This document shows positions 8,787 to 19,393 of a stretch of DNA of 64,000 nucleotides, piece after piece. A program made the translations under genes and the position numbers. The notes under the pieces are model-generated. The model made no database searches and had not been told where the DNA came from. It saw nothing but the letters and a program-made list of their open reading frames with translations. Each line of letters starts with the position of its first letter. Within the stretch, counting starts at the first letter, position 1. Source of the DNA: Nitrosomonas ureae (GTDB lineage Bacteria; Pseudomonadota; Gammaproteobacteria; Burkholderiales; Nitrosomonadaceae); the NCBI RefSeq assembly GCF_001455205.1, contig NZ_CP013341.1:1116001-1180000 (forward strand). Reading direction: 5' to 3'.

Positions 8787-9820
8787 TGTGGCAAATGGTT
8801 ATTTTTTGAATCAACACAAATCAGTTTGGCGATTTCTTTGATCAAGCCGGGGCCATGGTATATTAAACCGGTATATAACTGGAGCAGGCTGGCTCCGGAG
8901 TTTAATTTGTCTTGTGCATCGTCTGGCGATAAGATGCCGCCGACCCCGATGATTGGGATAGCGCCTTGCAAAAAATGATGCAATTGCTGAATTACTGCTG
9001 TAGCGTTCTGAGTCAATGGGGCACCACTGAGTCCTCCGTTTTCTTGCGCGAGTTTCAGATGTTCAATGCCACTTCGTGAAATCGTCGTATTGGTAGCTAT
9101 CACGCCATCTATGCGATGTTTCAGCAGTAGCGTAGCAATCGATTCGATTTGTTTTCCATCAAGATCGGGTGCTATTTTTACCACCATCGGTACATATTTT
9201 CCATGAATTTGTGCTAATTTCGCTTGCTCGGACTTTAATCCGCTCAACAACTGATCAAGAGCATCGGCAGCTTGTAATTGCCGTAAATCTTTTGTATTGG
9301 GCGATGAAATATTGATTGTCACGTAACTGGCGTGACAATAAACTTTCTGTAAGCCGATCAAATAATCATCGATCGCTTTTTCTAGCGGCGTGGAAAAATT
9401 CTTGCCAATATTGATGCCCAGTATGCCTTGGTAATTCGAACGTTGGATGTTTTCAACCAGCTGCTCGACACCATGATTATTAAAACCCATGCGATTGATG
9501 ATCGCGTTTGCTTCGGGTACCCGGAAAATGCGGGGTGTTGGGTTACCCGGCTGGGGTCTTGGCGTGACCGTGCCAATTTCAATAAAACCAAATCCCATCG
9601 CAGCAAGCGCATCCAGATGCTCGCCGTTCTTATCCAAGCCGGCGGCCAGTCCGACAGGGTTAGGAAATGTAAGCCCCATTACGCTTATCGGTCGACAGGA
9701 AATAGAAACGCGCTTTAATAAGCCTAGTCGACTGATCTGCTCAATTACCCTGAATGTAATTCTGTGAGCGGATTCCGGATCCAATTTAAAAAGCAGCGGA
9801 CGAAGCAGAGTATAGAACAT
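8783..9820 (-). CDS. pyrD: Dihydroorotate dehydrogenase (quinone), class 2
   Basis: 345 residues from the ATG at 9820; a longer reading frame starts with TTG at 9865, but the usual family N-terminus (M-F-Y-x-L-L-R-P-L-L-F-x-L-D-P-E-x-A-H) begins at 9820. It catalyses dihydroorotate to orotate in pyrimidine synthesis, passing electrons through FMN to quinone. The membrane-binding N-terminal helix of class 2 enzymes is present, the catalytic Ser lies in NISSPNTK, and FMN-site motifs [10 protein letters not shown] and IIGVGGI are intact. It overlaps the downstream rnfB-like gene by 4 bp and follows bpt by 41 bp, in the minus-strand housekeeping run. Confidence 0.95.
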   Translation of the reverse strand: MFYTLLRPLLFKLDPESAHRITFRVIEQISRLGLLKRVSISCRPISVMGLTFPNPVGLAAGLDKNGEHLDALAAMGFGFIEIGTVTPRPQPGNPTPRIFRVPEANAIINRMGFNNHGVEQLVENIQRSNYQGILGINIGKNFSTPLEKAIDDYLIGLQKVYCHASYVTINISSPNTKDLRQLQAADALDQLLSGLKSEQAKLAQIHGKYVPMVVKIAPDLDGKQIESIATLLLKHRIDGVIATNTTISRSGIEHLKLAQENGGLSGAPLTQNATAVIQQLHHFLQGAIPIIGVGGILSPDDAQDKLNSGASLLQLYTGLIYHGPGLIKEIAKLICVDSKNNHLPQ

Positions 9821-9861
9821 GCAGAATTTTATCCCGAAGCAATGATCGATTTGAATAAATT

Positions 9862-10569
9862 TCAAAGAATATTGCCACTGCCCGGCAGTTGCCAGCGACC
9901 ATTAATCAAAACTTCGAGTGGTTGAAAATTGGCTTTATAGCGCATTTTCTTATTTTCTTTGATCCAATAACCGAGATAAAGATAATCCAGATCCAATTGC
10001 CGACATTGCTCGATCTGCCATAGGATATTGTAAGTACCAAAACTTGCGTGAGCGATATCTGCATCAAAAAAGGTATATACCGATGAAATACCATCAGGGA
10101 GAATGTCAATAATACTGATCATACGTAACTGATCGGCTTCATGAAACTCTACCAATTTCGAATTCACGTAGCTTTGCAATAAGAAATTGTGATATTGCTC
10201 GCGACAATCATTATCCATGCCACCACCCAAGTGACGCTTGGATTGATAGCGCTGATAAAGTGCATAGTGTTCCGGTTTGTAATGCAATGGATGTTGCGTG
10301 ACCACTAAATGCTGATGCAATTTCCAGGCGCGTCGTTGAGCTCGCTTGGAAGTAAAAGTTTTGACAGTAACGCGCACTGATTGACAAGCCTGGCAATGTT
10401 CACAACAGGGGCGATAGATATAATGTCCGCTGCGACGAAAGCCCGCCTGAACTAACTTCCCATAAGCTTTTGTATCAATCAGATGTTCTGGCGTTGCGAT
10501 TTCTGAGCATGCCAATCTATCAGGCAAATAACTGCAGGAATAGGGGTTGGTGGTGTGAAATTTAGGCAC
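9862..10569 (-). CDS. bpt: Aspartate/glutamate leucyltransferase (arginyltransferase family)
   Basis: 235 residues, usual for the bacterial ATE/Bpt family. The N-terminal C-S-Y-L-P-D and the [13 protein letters not shown] cluster supply the conserved Cys residues, and the C-terminal Y-L-Y-L-G-Y-W-I motif marks the GNAT-like transferase fold. It moves Leu (bacterial Bpt) or Arg from aminoacyl-tRNA onto proteins with N-terminal Asp or Glu, making N-degrons for ClpS-ClpAP. It lies 9 bp after aat, which does the same for Lys/Arg N-termini, so the two N-degron enzymes form one unit. Confidence 0.92.
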   Translation of the reverse strand: MPKFHTTNPYSCSYLPDRLACSEIATPEHLIDTKAYGKLVQAGFRRSGHYIYRPCCEHCQACQSVRVTVKTFTSKRAQRRAWKLHQHLVVTQHPLHYKPEHYALYQRYQSKRHLGGGMDNDCREQYHNFLLQSYVNSKLVEFHEADQLRMISIIDILPDGISSVYTFFDADIAHASFGTYNILWQIEQCRQLDLDYLYLGYWIKENKKMRYKANFQPLEVLINGRWQLPGSGNIL

Positions 10570-10578
10570 GGGTAAACT

Positions 10579-11280
10579 CTATTCAATCAAAATGCGTTCA
10601 AAGTTCCATTTGTTGCCGGATTCAAATCCAGTTGTAATTAGACAGTCCAATTTCTGACTAAATTCTGCCCTGGAAATTTCTTGCGCACCCAAGGATGCCA
10701 GATGATGGGTTTTAACCTGACAATCTATCAGATCAAACTGCCAGAATTGTAACTGTTTTACCAGATGAACCAGAGCAATTTTTGATGCATCCTGAACCCG
10801 CGAAAACATCGATTCGCCAAAGAATACCTTACCCAAGGCGACTCCATACAGTCCCCCAGCAAGCTCGCCATCGATCCAGGTTTCCACGCAATGTGCCAAT
10901 CCAATTTCATGGAGCGCAGTATAAGCGGCGATCATTTGCGGGTGTATCCAGGTACCTGACTGACCGTCGCGTGGTGCTGCACAAGCTTGCATAACCTGAG
11001 TGAAGTTGCAGTCAGTACAAATTTTATAGTTGGTTTTCTTAACAGCCTTGCGCAGTGAACGAGAGATTTTCAATTGATGTGGAAACAGCACCATGCGCGG
11101 ATCCGGGCTCCACCAAAGAATCGGCTGATCTTCATTGAACCAGGGGAAAATGCCCTTGCTATAGGCCTCAAGCAGGCGATGCGGAGTAAGATCCCCGCCA
11201 ATAGCCAGCAGTCCATTTGGCTCGCTCAACGCATTTTCCACCGGCGGAAAAGATGCAAAAGTTCTCATACTGGAATTCAT
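10579..11280 (-). CDS. aat: Leucyl/phenylalanyl-tRNA-protein transferase
   Basis: 233 residues. Family motifs are plain: [21 protein letters not shown] near the N-terminus, [39 protein letters not shown] and the C-terminal D-C-Q. It adds Leu or Phe to proteins with N-terminal Lys or Arg, marking them for ClpS-ClpAP degradation. It is the first gene of the minus-strand run aat-bpt-pyrD-rnfB-nth-DUF1841 and is divergent from the outer-membrane protein gene at 11412; the 131-bp gap holds an FNR-type box. Confidence 0.95.
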   Translation of the reverse strand: MNSSMRTFASFPPVENALSEPNGLLAIGGDLTPHRLLEAYSKGIFPWFNEDQPILWWSPDPRMVLFPHQLKISRSLRKAVKKTNYKICTDCNFTQVMQACAAPRDGQSGTWIHPQMIAAYTALHEIGLAHCVETWIDGELAGGLYGVALGKVFFGESMFSRVQDASKIALVHLVKQLQFWQFDLIDCQVKTHHLASLGAQEISRAEFSQKLDCLITTGFESGNKWNFERILIE

Positions 11281-11315
11281 TAAATTCTCAAAGTGAAGTA
11301 CTGATTACTACTATC

Positions 11316-11329
11316 TTGATGCAGATCAA
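11316..11329. promoter_or_regulatory. FNR/CRP-type operator (TTGAT-N4-ATCAA)
   Basis: TTGATGCAGATCAA is a perfect match to the FNR/Anr consensus TTGAT-N4-ATCAA. It lies 83 bp before the outer-membrane protein start and 36 bp before aat on the other strand, so it could serve either promoter; the distance fits activation of the plus-strand gene better. Confidence 0.5.
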
Positions 11330-11411
11330 AGTTGCTGCAAGTTTTTTTTATTATGCTGTCGCGATTAATTATTCGCCGCATCTAAAAACTAAACTTATAA
11401 AGGAGAATTAT

Positions 11412-12329
11412 ATGAAGTATTTTTTACAAAAGGGAAGGTTAGCTGCTAATTTTGTAACAAGTGTTTCGTTATTCATTATTTTTGCGGTAACTACGACGCA
11501 AGCATCTGCGCAGGATGCGGCAGCCCAACGCATCAAGCAGCTGGAAAATACCCTGCTAGAAATTCAGAATGAATTGAATAGAATGAAAACCGAGTCCATG
11601 CGAACGCAAGAAATGCAAAACGAATTAAATCGAGTGAAAGCAGAATCGGCTCGAACTACCCAGAAAGTTGAACAAATTCAGGAAACCAGAGCCTCGAATG
11701 AAAAGATTGACTTTGGGGGCATGAGTAATAAGAGAATCATGCTGTTTTTCCGTGGCGGCTATGCGAGAAGCGATGGGCATCGTAATGGTGTGTCGATCGA
11801 AAGTCGTGTCGCGCCGGTGGGTGCGCAAGAGCAGGCAGATCGACACGCGTGGTATACAGGTGCCGGCTTTGATTTTCAATTGACCAATGATACTTGGGGA
11901 TTCATACCCAAAACGGAAATCGATGCAGAACTGATGTTTGAATATAAGCAATATGGTCATGGCATTCTGGGCAATGCGCTGGCGAACGAGCCTACGCAGC
12001 TGGCGGGGGGTGCATACAATCCTCGGGGGGTGACCGTTAATCAATTTACTTTAACCGCATCACCCAAAATTAAATTTAATCATTTTGCGGAATATAAAAT
12101 CAGACCCTGGATTATTCCCGCCGGTCTAGCGATACACGTCGTCAGCCCTCCCACTGAATCGATTACCGTACTGGAGCCCGGCATTATGTTTGCAGGCGGT
12201 ATTGAATATAACATATGGAAAGATTTCTTCATTGGCACTGATGCGCGTTACCAATTAGTCGCTGGTTCGTTGGATGGCACGAAAATTGGCGGCTTGACCG
12301 TTGGTGGCTATGTGGGTATCGGTTTTTAA
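11412..12329 (+). CDS. Outer-membrane beta-barrel protein with N-terminal coiled coil
   Basis: 305 residues from the ATG at 11412, which has an AAAGGAGAAT SD; an upstream in-frame start at 11217 would overlap aat and lacks an SD. A signal peptide (~1-36, cleavage near ASA-QD) is followed by a Q/E/R-rich heptad segment with a repeated M-Q-N-E-L-N-R-x-K-x-E-S pattern (~37-95), then ~200 residues of alternating beta-strands ending in V-G-I-G-F, a terminal Phe typical of BamA-recognised barrels. The coiled coil could trimerise or bind peptidoglycan. Porin or adhesin function is not shown. It has its own terminator and a possible FNR-type control site. Confidence 0.65.
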   Translation: MKYFLQKGRLAANFVTSVSLFIIFAVTTTQASAQDAAAQRIKQLENTLLEIQNELNRMKTESMRTQEMQNELNRVKAESARTTQKVEQIQETRASNEKIDFGGMSNKRIMLFFRGGYARSDGHRNGVSIESRVAPVGAQEQADRHAWYTGAGFDFQLTNDTWGFIPKTEIDAELMFEYKQYGHGILGNALANEPTQLAGGAYNPRGVTVNQFTLTASPKIKFNHFAEYKIRPWIIPAGLAIHVVSPPTESITVLEPGIMFAGGIEYNIWKDFFIGTDARYQLVAGSLDGTKIGGLTVGGYVGIGF

Positions 12330-12453
12330 AATCAATAAATAAAATTTTATCAACACATTAGCAATCAACGACCATAACAGTATGATTCACTGATTCGGAA
12401 CCGTGTTTTGTTCGTTCGTTACTAAAAGTGTATCAATGAGTAACGAAGCCTTT

Positions 12454-12492
12454 GCACCTCACTATTGGCTTGGCTTGGTGAGGTGCTTTTTT
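12454..12492 (+). terminator. Intrinsic terminator after the outer-membrane protein gene
   Basis: Stem GCACCTCAC (12454-12462) / GTGAGGTGC (12478-12486), nine perfect pairs, followed directly by TTTTTT. Confidence 0.85.
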
Positions 12493-12563
12493 ATGATGAA
12501 ATAGAACCGGGTGAATCTCAACCATTTTTCTGAGATATCTGAATTAGCGCAATTCGTTTTCCA

Positions 12564-14387
12564 TTATGAGAGATCCCGTTGCTTCAGGTAGTTACGCCAT
12601 CCACCCAATTGACTGATGTCCAATGTATTCTCGACGGCATAACGTTCGCAGACGAAACCGAGCAGCGTTTCACCGTTCGCCAGCGTAATGGTGCCGATCC
12701 CGAGGGGTGCTGGAATGCCGGCCACAAAACTTCCTAATTCGAGCATCGGTAACTCCCAAACTTCCACCTCAATCGGAACCCCCTGCTCATTTTTGTTGAC
12801 CCGAATTAACCCAGGACGTTGCGGAGGATTTCCGGGTAATGCGTAGAGCCTGTAGTCAGGGGAAGTGGTGGTGCTTGTCACCAAGCGGCCTCGACGACTG
12901 GTTAATTGTCCATTCAATGGCAAGCCGGATAAATGTGCGCCACAGACAGCTATCCGTACCTGTCCCGATCCGGGCACGGCAGGAAAATGAGCATCCTGAC
13001 GCATTGCAATACCAGTTGCGCCTAGAGAGAGTAATTGAGCCTGTTGTAAACGATGGGCCAGATGCAGTAATGGATGATCTTGGTGAGCAGGTGCTGCCAG
13101 CGTTATGCCAAACGGTAGTCCGTTATTCTGAAAGCCAGCAGGGACAGCTATTGCCGCATAGTCAAGCAGATTCATGAAATTGGTATAATAACCCAGGTTG
13201 GTATTGAGACGAATAGGGTCCCGTTGTATGGCTTGAATGGAGTAGATCGTTCCTGTGGTGGGTGTTAATAAACAATCAACGTGGGTCCAAATCTGATCTG
13301 CCTGTTGTTTGATGCGGCGTAATTGATAAAAACCATTGAACACATCGGTCGCTGAGCGATGTTTCGCAGTTGCGATGATTTCATGCACCGGGGCAATGAT
13401 TTGATCGCCATGCAGCTCAAAGAATGATTGAATCGCTGCATAACGTTCAGCTACCCAAGGACCTTCGTAAAGAAGCCGGGCAGCTTCAAGAAAGGGTTCA
13501 AAATCAACCTCGACAGCTTCCCCACCCAGCGCCTGCATGCGCGTTATGGTTTCATCAAATAACCGTTCGCTATCATGATTATCAAAAAATTTAAGATGTT
13601 GCTTGCGCGGAATGCCAAAACGGAAATGGAGGGCGGTGCCAAAATTGAAGCCGTGCCCTTTTCTTTTCCTGGAATAAATATCCGCTGCATCGTAGCCAAC
13701 ACAAGTTTCCAGGATGTGTGCCACGTCAACAACAGTAAAGGCGAAAATGGATACCGTATCAAGAGAACGGCAGGCGGGTACCACACCATGCGTCGAGAGC
13801 CAACCTTTGGTGGGTTTATATCCGATCAGATTATTAAAAGCGGCGGGAACTCTACCGGAGCCCGCAGTATCGGTGCCGAGACTAAAACATACCTGTCCTT
13901 TGGCCACGGCGACAGCCGAACCCGAACTTGAGCCCCCGGAGATATAGGCAGGATCAAATGCGTTCCGGCAAGCTCCATAAGCAGATCGTGTACCGTTTAG
14001 TCCGGTGGCGAATTGGTCAAGATTGGTTTTGCCGATAGGAATTGCACCTGCATCGATCAATTTTTTCACAACAGTTGCGCTACATGAGGGCGAGTAAGCA
14101 AAGGCCGGACAAGCCGCCGTAGTTGGTAATCCCGCTAAATCTATATTGTCTTTGATGGCGAAAGGTATGCCATACAATGGGAGCGATGCCATATCTGCGG
14201 CTTCCACTTTACGGGCATAATCTTTCAATGCTTCCAGCGGAAGTGTAGAGATCCAGGCATGATCGGGATCATTCTGAATCTCGGCGTGAATTGCTTCAAC
14301 CAATTGAGTCGGTGAGAGTTCGTCACTCGCATAACATTGCAGCAAAGATGCGATGTCACCCAGCGGGAAAAGCTTCTTTCCCATCAT
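12564..14387 (-). CDS. atzF: Allophanate hydrolase
   Basis: 607 residues, full length. The amidase-signature domain holds the Ser-cisSer-Lys triad: Lys79 in FAIKDN, Ser153 in GGSSSGS and nucleophile Ser177 in DTAGSGRVPA, with the same spacing as characterised AtzF. A C-terminal domain (~470-600), which in AtzF enzymes handles the N-carboxycarbamate intermediate, is present. Reaction: allophanate + H2O to 2 NH3 + 2 CO2. It is the last gene of the riboswitch-led operon; its ATG overlaps the carboxylase stop by 4 bp. The ammonia produced could feed assimilation or, in an ammonia oxidiser, respiration. Confidence 0.95.
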   Translation of the reverse strand: MMGKKLFPLGDIASLLQCYASDELSPTQLVEAIHAEIQNDPDHAWISTLPLEALKDYARKVEAADMASLPLYGIPFAIKDNIDLAGLPTTAACPAFAYSPSCSATVVKKLIDAGAIPIGKTNLDQFATGLNGTRSAYGACRNAFDPAYISGGSSSGSAVAVAKGQVCFSLGTDTAGSGRVPAAFNNLIGYKPTKGWLSTHGVVPACRSLDTVSIFAFTVVDVAHILETCVGYDAADIYSRKRKGHGFNFGTALHFRFGIPRKQHLKFFDNHDSERLFDETITRMQALGGEAVEVDFEPFLEAARLLYEGPWVAERYAAIQSFFELHGDQIIAPVHEIIATAKHRSATDVFNGFYQLRRIKQQADQIWTHVDCLLTPTTGTIYSIQAIQRDPIRLNTNLGYYTNFMNLLDYAAIAVPAGFQNNGLPFGITLAAPAHQDHPLLHLAHRLQQAQLLSLGATGIAMRQDAHFPAVPGSGQVRIAVCGAHLSGLPLNGQLTSRRGRLVTSTTTSPDYRLYALPGNPPQRPGLIRVNKNEQGVPIEVEVWELPMLELGSFVAGIPAPLGIGTITLANGETLLGFVCERYAVENTLDISQLGGWRNYLKQRDLS

Positions 14388-17300
14388 TTTTCTTCCTGAA
14401 TGACGAAAAGCGCCTGTCCGGCAGATACGTATCCTCCCTGTTTGCAGAATAATTGTCGTATTGTGCCAGTAACCGGTGAATCTACTGCGAATTCCATTTT
14501 CATCGACTCTATTACGATAACGGGCTTACCCGCTTCAATACGATCACCTTCTTTGGCCAACAGTTTCCAGACGGTACCGGTCACCTGAGCGCTGATTGCC
14601 TGCGCACCTTGCGGCAAGTCCAGCTCGCTTTGCGCATCGGATTCATCCAACATATCTTCATTGACATATTGGGATAGATTGCTGGCTTCCCAGTGCCTCC
14701 GCTCGGCTTCAAATGCCGCTTGTTGCGTGGTTTTGAAAGCGTTGATGCTGGCAGCTTGCTGCTGAAGGAAGATATTGTATTGGTTAAGGTTTAAAACAGT
14801 TTCTTCGATACGCAGTTTAAAATGTCCGCTAATAAAATCCTTGCGCAACTTGAGCAATTCATCTTCACTCACCGGATAGAACCGGATCTGATCAAAGAAA
14901 CGCAGTAACCAGGGTTTCCCATCGATAAAATCTGCTGTCTGGCGGTAGCGATTCCACATCGGTATCGTACGTCCGACGAACTGATAACCGCCCGGCCCTT
15001 CCATGCCGTACACGCATAAATAAGCGCCGCCTATACCGACCGCATTTTCAGGCGTCCAGGTGCGGGCTGGATTGTACTTGGTAGTCACTAAACGATGGCG
15101 GGGATCCAGCGGGGTAGCCACAGGGGCACCCAAATAGACATCCCCGAGTCCCATAACCAAATAACTGGCTGCAAAAACGATGTTCCGGACATCTTCAATG
15201 CTTTCCAGTCCGTTAATACGGCGGATAAATTCAATGTTGCTCGGGCACCAGGGTGCATCGCTACGCACTGACTGCATGTATTTCTCGATAGCCCGTTGCG
15301 TCGCGATATCATTCCAGGATAAAGGAAGGTGAACGATGCGGGACGGCACCTCCATATCATCAATCGCAGGCAATTGCTTTTCGCCTGCGATCAGAAGCTC
15401 CAGTAATACATCGCGCGACAGCTGCAAGGATTCAAAGTGGATTTGCAAGGAGCGGATTCCGGGTGTCAGATCCAGGATGCCACTAAGTCCGTCATCGATC
15501 CGTTGCTGCAACCAGTTCATTAAGGCATGAGCACGGAAGCGCAAATTGAGATCAAGTACCGGCGGCCCGTACTCAATCAGCAGGTATTTGTCACCGGACT
15601 GACGATAAGTCACCTGCATCTGTTCTGTACTTTGGGGAATACGATGGAGAACAGGATCTCCCGGTTCTCCGGAAATGGAATGAGCCCTTTCAGGGTTATT
15701 CGTCTCAAAATTCTTGATTAATTCATTCTGTTGTTGTTCCAACGCAGAAGCCTGCCCTATCGATACGGGACGGAAGCGGATGCTGTCGCCAGGCTTGAGT
15801 TGTCCGATTTTCCAAAGCTCTGCCTGAATAATGGTGACCGGACAAACAAACCCCCCTAAGCTGGGGCCATCGGGACCGAGGATGATCGGCATGTCCCCAG
15901 TAAAATCCACTGCGCCTATGGCGTAAGCGTTGTCGTGAATGTTGGAAGGATGCAGGCCGGCTTCCCCGCCGTCGCTACGTGCCCATTGTGGTTTGGGACC
16001 AATCAACCGCACGCCTGTGCGGCTGGAATTGTGGTGTACTTTCCATTCAGCGGCAAAAAAATGTTCGATGTCCGCGGAAGTGAAAAAATCGGGTGCGCCA
16101 TGAGGGCCATACAGGACTGCAATTTCCCAACGGTTGGCGTATTGCGGAATCAATGCGTGCGGCAAATACCGTGAAACAGGAGGATGAGGGGATGGAAGCG
16201 GAGGAATATGAAGCACATCCCCGGTACGTAATACACGCCCGGCATGCCCGCCAAATTGCCCGAGCGTAAAAGTGGATTTGCTGCCAAGGTAATCCGGCAC
16301 TTGGAAACCGCCATATACAGCCAAATAAGCCCGGCTGCCACCTTGTTTGATTTTGCCAAATTGCAGGCGTGCGCCTGCTTTGACAAAATGGGATTGCCAT
16401 TGAGGCAGCGGTTCGTTATCCAGCAATATATCCATCGGCGCACCGCAAATGGCTATGATACTGTCGCAATTAAAATCCAGTGTCGGGCCTGCAAGGGTAA
16501 TTTCCAGTCCGGCACTATCATCCAAATTATTGACCAATTGGTTAGCCAGGCGGAAGGCCAGATTATCCATCGGCCCGGAAGGCGGAACGCCCACATTCCA
16601 GTAACCAGTACGTCCCGGATAATCCTGGATCATGGTCTGCACACCGGCATTCAGGACGTTGATGCTATGCGGTTGATAATGGAATCCGTTGAGAAATTGC
16701 GTGTTCGATTGTCCGTTACGGAATGCCGCGCTGTGCAGTATTTGCTCCAGATACGCGAGATTGGTTTCAATCCCATATAGCGATGTGTTCTCCAACGCAG
16801 CCAGCAATTTGGTGATGGCTTCCCCGCGTTCCGGTGCGTGGACGATGATTTTCGCCAGCATCGGATCATAATACGCGGAAACTTCAATGCCGCGCTCAAT
16901 CCAGGTCTCGACACGTGCGGCAGCAGAAAACTCCACTGCAGTCAGGGTACCACTCGAAGGCTGAAATTCTTTTGCAGGATTCTCGGCATAAACTCTGGCT
17001 TGAATGGAAACTCCGCGAGGCTGAATGGTGAAGGAATCAAGCGACGGCATATCACCTGCGGCTTGTCGCACCATCCATTCCACCAGATCAAAACCGGTTG
17101 CTTCTTCGGTTACGCCGTGTTCAACCTGCAGGCGCGTGTTAACCTCGAGAAAATAAAATTGACCCGTAGAAGCATCAAAAATATATTCAACGGTGCCAGC
17201 GGATTGATAATTGACGGCCTTGCCAAGGCGTACCGCGGTATCCAGCAATGCCTGCCGCAGATGTGGCGCAAGGTTGGGAGCGGGTGTTTCCTCTATGACC

Positions 17301-18007
17301 TTCTGATTACGCCGTTGCATGGAGCAATCGCGCTCGCCCAAGGCGACGACTTGACCTTTGCCGTCACCGAAAATCTGTACCTCGATATGACGTGCTTGGT
17401 CGACATATTTTTCCAAAAATAAACCGGCATCCTTAAAATTATTTTGCGCAAGCGTTTTGACGGATTCGTAAGCGCCGCTCAATTCATCTTGATTCCAACA
17501 CAGGCGCATACCGATACCGCCGCCGCCGGCGGTACTTTTCAGCATAACGGGATAACCGATATGTTTAGCCTGATGACGGGCAGCATCCAGGTTTTCCAGT
17601 AAGCCGGTTCCGGGTAACAACGGTATCTGATTCTCCATCGCCAGAGCCCGTGCAGTATGCTTCAGACCAAAAGCGCGCATTTGTTGCGGTGTGGGGCCGA
17701 TAAAGCAAATATTCTGCGCGGCGCACTGCGCAGCAAATTCCGCATTCTCGCTTAAGAATCCATAACCCGGATGGATGGCTTGAGCGCCGGATTGTTCTGC
17801 AACCTGAAGGATTTTATCCGGGCGCAGATAGCTTTCCGCTGCAACGCCATCTCCAATGCAGTAAACTTCATCGGCTTCGGTAACATGGCGGGATAACGCA
17901 TCGGCTTCAGTATAAACGGCCACGCTTGTTATTTGCATGCGGCGCAGTGTACGGATGATCCGACAAGCGATTGCACCGCGGTTGGCGATAAGTACTTTGC
18001 TGAACAT
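14384..18007 (-). CDS. Biotin-dependent guanidine/urea carboxylase
   Basis: 1207 residues. Order: biotin carboxylase with ATP-grasp (~1-450; AGGGGIGMR, the EVNTRLQVEH motif), KipA-like AHS2 carboxyltransferase half (~455-770), KipI-like AHS1 half (~800-1000) and a C-terminal biotinyl domain with ESMKMEF (biotinyl Lys ~1170). Most annotation calls this urea carboxylase. The leading guanidine-I riboswitch and two adjacent DUF1989 genes are the context in which such enzymes have been shown to carboxylate guanidine instead, giving carboxyguanidine; I therefore infer guanidine as preferred substrate. A substrate-site Asp/Asn difference is reported to separate the two activities, but I could not place that residue reliably. 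It overlaps atzF by 4 bp. Confidence 0.9.
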   Translation of the reverse strand: MFSKVLIANRGAIACRIIRTLRRMQITSVAVYTEADALSRHVTEADEVYCIGDGVAAESYLRPDKILQVAEQSGAQAIHPGYGFLSENAEFAAQCAAQNICFIGPTPQQMRAFGLKHTARALAMENQIPLLPGTGLLENLDAARHQAKHIGYPVMLKSTAGGGGIGMRLCWNQDELSGAYESVKTLAQNNFKDAGLFLEKYVDQARHIEVQIFGDGKGQVVALGERDCSMQRRNQKVIEETPAPNLAPHLRQALLDTAVRLGKAVNYQSAGTVEYIFDASTGQFYFLEVNTRLQVEHGVTEEATGFDLVEWMVRQAAGDMPSLDSFTIQPRGVSIQARVYAENPAKEFQPSSGTLTAVEFSAAARVETWIERGIEVSAYYDPMLAKIIVHAPERGEAITKLLAALENTSLYGIETNLAYLEQILHSAAFRNGQSNTQFLNGFHYQPHSINVLNAGVQTMIQDYPGRTGYWNVGVPPSGPMDNLAFRLANQLVNNLDDSAGLEITLAGPTLDFNCDSIIAICGAPMDILLDNEPLPQWQSHFVKAGARLQFGKIKQGGSRAYLAVYGGFQVPDYLGSKSTFTLGQFGGHAGRVLRTGDVLHIPPLPSPHPPVSRYLPHALIPQYANRWEIAVLYGPHGAPDFFTSADIEHFFAAEWKVHHNSSRTGVRLIGPKPQWARSDGGEAGLHPSNIHDNAYAIGAVDFTGDMPIILGPDGPSLGGFVCPVTIIQAELWKIGQLKPGDSIRFRPVSIGQASALEQQQNELIKNFETNNPERAHSISGEPGDPVLHRIPQSTEQMQVTYRQSGDKYLLIEYGPPVLDLNLRFRAHALMNWLQQRIDDGLSGILDLTPGIRSLQIHFESLQLSRDVLLELLIAGEKQLPAIDDMEVPSRIVHLPLSWNDIATQRAIEKYMQSVRSDAPWCPSNIEFIRRINGLESIEDVRNIVFAASYLVMGLGDVYLGAPVATPLDPRHRLVTTKYNPARTWTPENAVGIGGAYLCVYGMEGPGGYQFVGRTIPMWNRYRQTADFIDGKPWLLRFFDQIRFYPVSEDELLKLRKDFISGHFKLRIEETVLNLNQYNIFLQQQAASINAFKTTQQAAFEAERRHWEASNLSQYVNEDMLDESDAQSELDLPQGAQAISAQVTGTVWKLLAKEGDRIEAGKPVIVIESMKMEFAVDSPVTGTIRQLFCKQGGYVSAGQALFVIQEEK

Positions 18008-18011
18008 GGCA

Positions 18012-18671
18012 TTAGTCCCAAATTAACAGCCGGATCGGCGTTGGATTATACGCATTGCATGGATTGTTGAGCTGAGGACAGTTGGAAATCAATACGATGA
18101 CGTCCATTTCCGCATGCATTTCGACATATTTTCCTGGCGCAGAAACACCATCGGCAAACTCCAGGCCGCCGGCCTCCGTAACCGGAACATTCATGAAAAA
18201 ATTGATGTTGCTGGGCAAATCGCGCTTGCTTATGCCTAATTCCCGGCAAAGTGGATCATGCGCCAGCGCGTGCAGAAAATTGTCGCGGCAACTGTGCATT
18301 GGAAATTTTTCCGGCGCATAGCGCACGGTGTTGCTTTCAGCCGAGCAGGCACCACCCAGCGTATCATGTTGTCCGCAAGTATCCGCAGTGATGCTGAGCA
18401 TAATATTGCCAAGATTGGAATAAAGTCTGCTGCCGGTCGAGAGGTACAGCTTGTTTTGCCGGTTAATAGTGTCAGCAGCGCTATAACGTTCTTCTGGGTT
18501 ATGAGCGTTGTAGAACAAGGTATCGACTGCCTGGTTGCCTTCCAGATCGACAATGCGAAAAGTTTGTCCCTGTTTGACTTGTTTGACCCAGGGTTCTCCG
18601 GCCGCGCAAACTTCATCAATTACGGCATGTTCGGGATTGAATGGGCTGGTATGCAAATAAGAAGTATTCAT
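18012..18671 (-). CDS. DUF1989 protein, carboxyguanidine deiminase subunit (urea carboxylase-associated protein 1)
   Basis: 219 residues of the DUF1989/UAAP1 family. Conserved features are the [12 protein letters not shown] core, the [14 protein letters not shown] segment whose Cys/His are likely Zn ligands, and N-I-N-F-F-M-N-V-P. With its partner encoded just upstream it is expected to form the heterodimeric deiminase that converts carboxyguanidine to allophanate plus NH3, bridging the carboxylase and AtzF. It overlaps UAAP2 by 4 bp and ends 4 bp before the carboxylase start, indicating tight coexpression. The function is inferred from family and context. Confidence 0.85.
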   Translation of the reverse strand: MNTSYLHTSPFNPEHAVIDEVCAAGEPWVKQVKQGQTFRIVDLEGNQAVDTLFYNAHNPEERYSAADTINRQNKLYLSTGSRLYSNLGNIMLSITADTCGQHDTLGGACSAESNTVRYAPEKFPMHSCRDNFLHALAHDPLCRELGISKRDLPSNINFFMNVPVTEAGGLEFADGVSAPGKYVEMHAEMDVIVLISNCPQLNNPCNAYNPTPIRLLIWD

Positions 18672-19393
18672 TTCACACCCTCACAATAAAAGTTTTGCGC
18701 ATTATGTAATGCACGGATATTTTCACTGATATGCAGGCATTCCTTGATGGCCTCCGGGGGTGTATTAAACAATTCCAAGTTAACCATGCCAGGTTGATAG
18801 GGTTTTTTGGAGTCCAACGGATGTGGTGCTGTGGACAGCACCATAAGCGTATTCATTACAAAGCTTAAATCGACGTAATCCCCTGACTTGCTATGGCCAC
18901 TCTGATATGCCAGTTCGCCTGAAGTATCTGTTGTGACTTTACTGAAAAAATTGATGTTGGCTACGATATCGCGTATGCCCAATCCCCACTTACCCAGTTC
19001 GATCAGGAGACCATCCAGGCCGCTGCGAAACATTTGATTGCGATGCTCCTGGAAACGCGCGGTACCATATTTCTTCTGAATCATATCAGTATCGCTCAAG
19101 CCGCATACGGTATCGTTCCAGCCGGTGGTGTCTGCCGTGATGCAACAGAAAATTCGCCCCATGTCGGAATGGCAGGCATGTCCCTTGGTTAAACGAAAGG
19201 TATGTTGTGATTTCAAGGTATCCGCCATGTTGTAGCGTTCAAGCTTTTCTTCCTGGTTAAAAAACAATACCGCTGCATTCGCACCTCCGTCGACATCGGT
19301 TAAACGCAACGTAGTCCCGCGGCGGATAATGCCCGACCAATGACATCCGCCGGGTACGATTTGCTTCCAGATGATTTGTGGTTGATGATTCAT
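18668..19393 (-). CDS. DUF1989 protein, carboxyguanidine deiminase subunit (urea carboxylase-associated protein 2)
   Basis: 241 residues, paralogous to the following gene: the fold is marked by [16 protein letters not shown], the [15 protein letters not shown] segment and N-I-N-F-F-S-K-V. The Cys/His pattern of the metal-site segment is poorer than in the partner, fitting a heterodimer with one main active subunit. Expected role: second subunit of carboxyguanidine deiminase. It overlaps both its neighbours by 4 bp (permease before, UAAP1 after). Confidence 0.85.
   Translation of the reverse strand: MNHQPQIIWKQIVPGGCHWSGIIRRGTTLRLTDVDGGANAAVLFFNQEEKLERYNMADTLKSQHTFRLTKGHACHSDMGRIFCCITADTTGWNDTVCGLSDTDMIQKKYGTARFQEHRNQMFRSGLDGLLIELGKWGLGIRDIVANINFFSKVTTDTSGELAYQSGHSKSGDYVDLSFVMNTLMVLSTAPHPLDSKKPYQPGMVNLELFNTPPEAIKECLHISENIRALHNAQNFYCEGVK

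Noticed and set aside
14384..18007. Annotating the carboxylase simply as urea carboxylase
   Set aside because: The guanidine-I riboswitch and DUF1989 pair make guanidine the more likely substrate; kept as guanidine/urea carboxylase.
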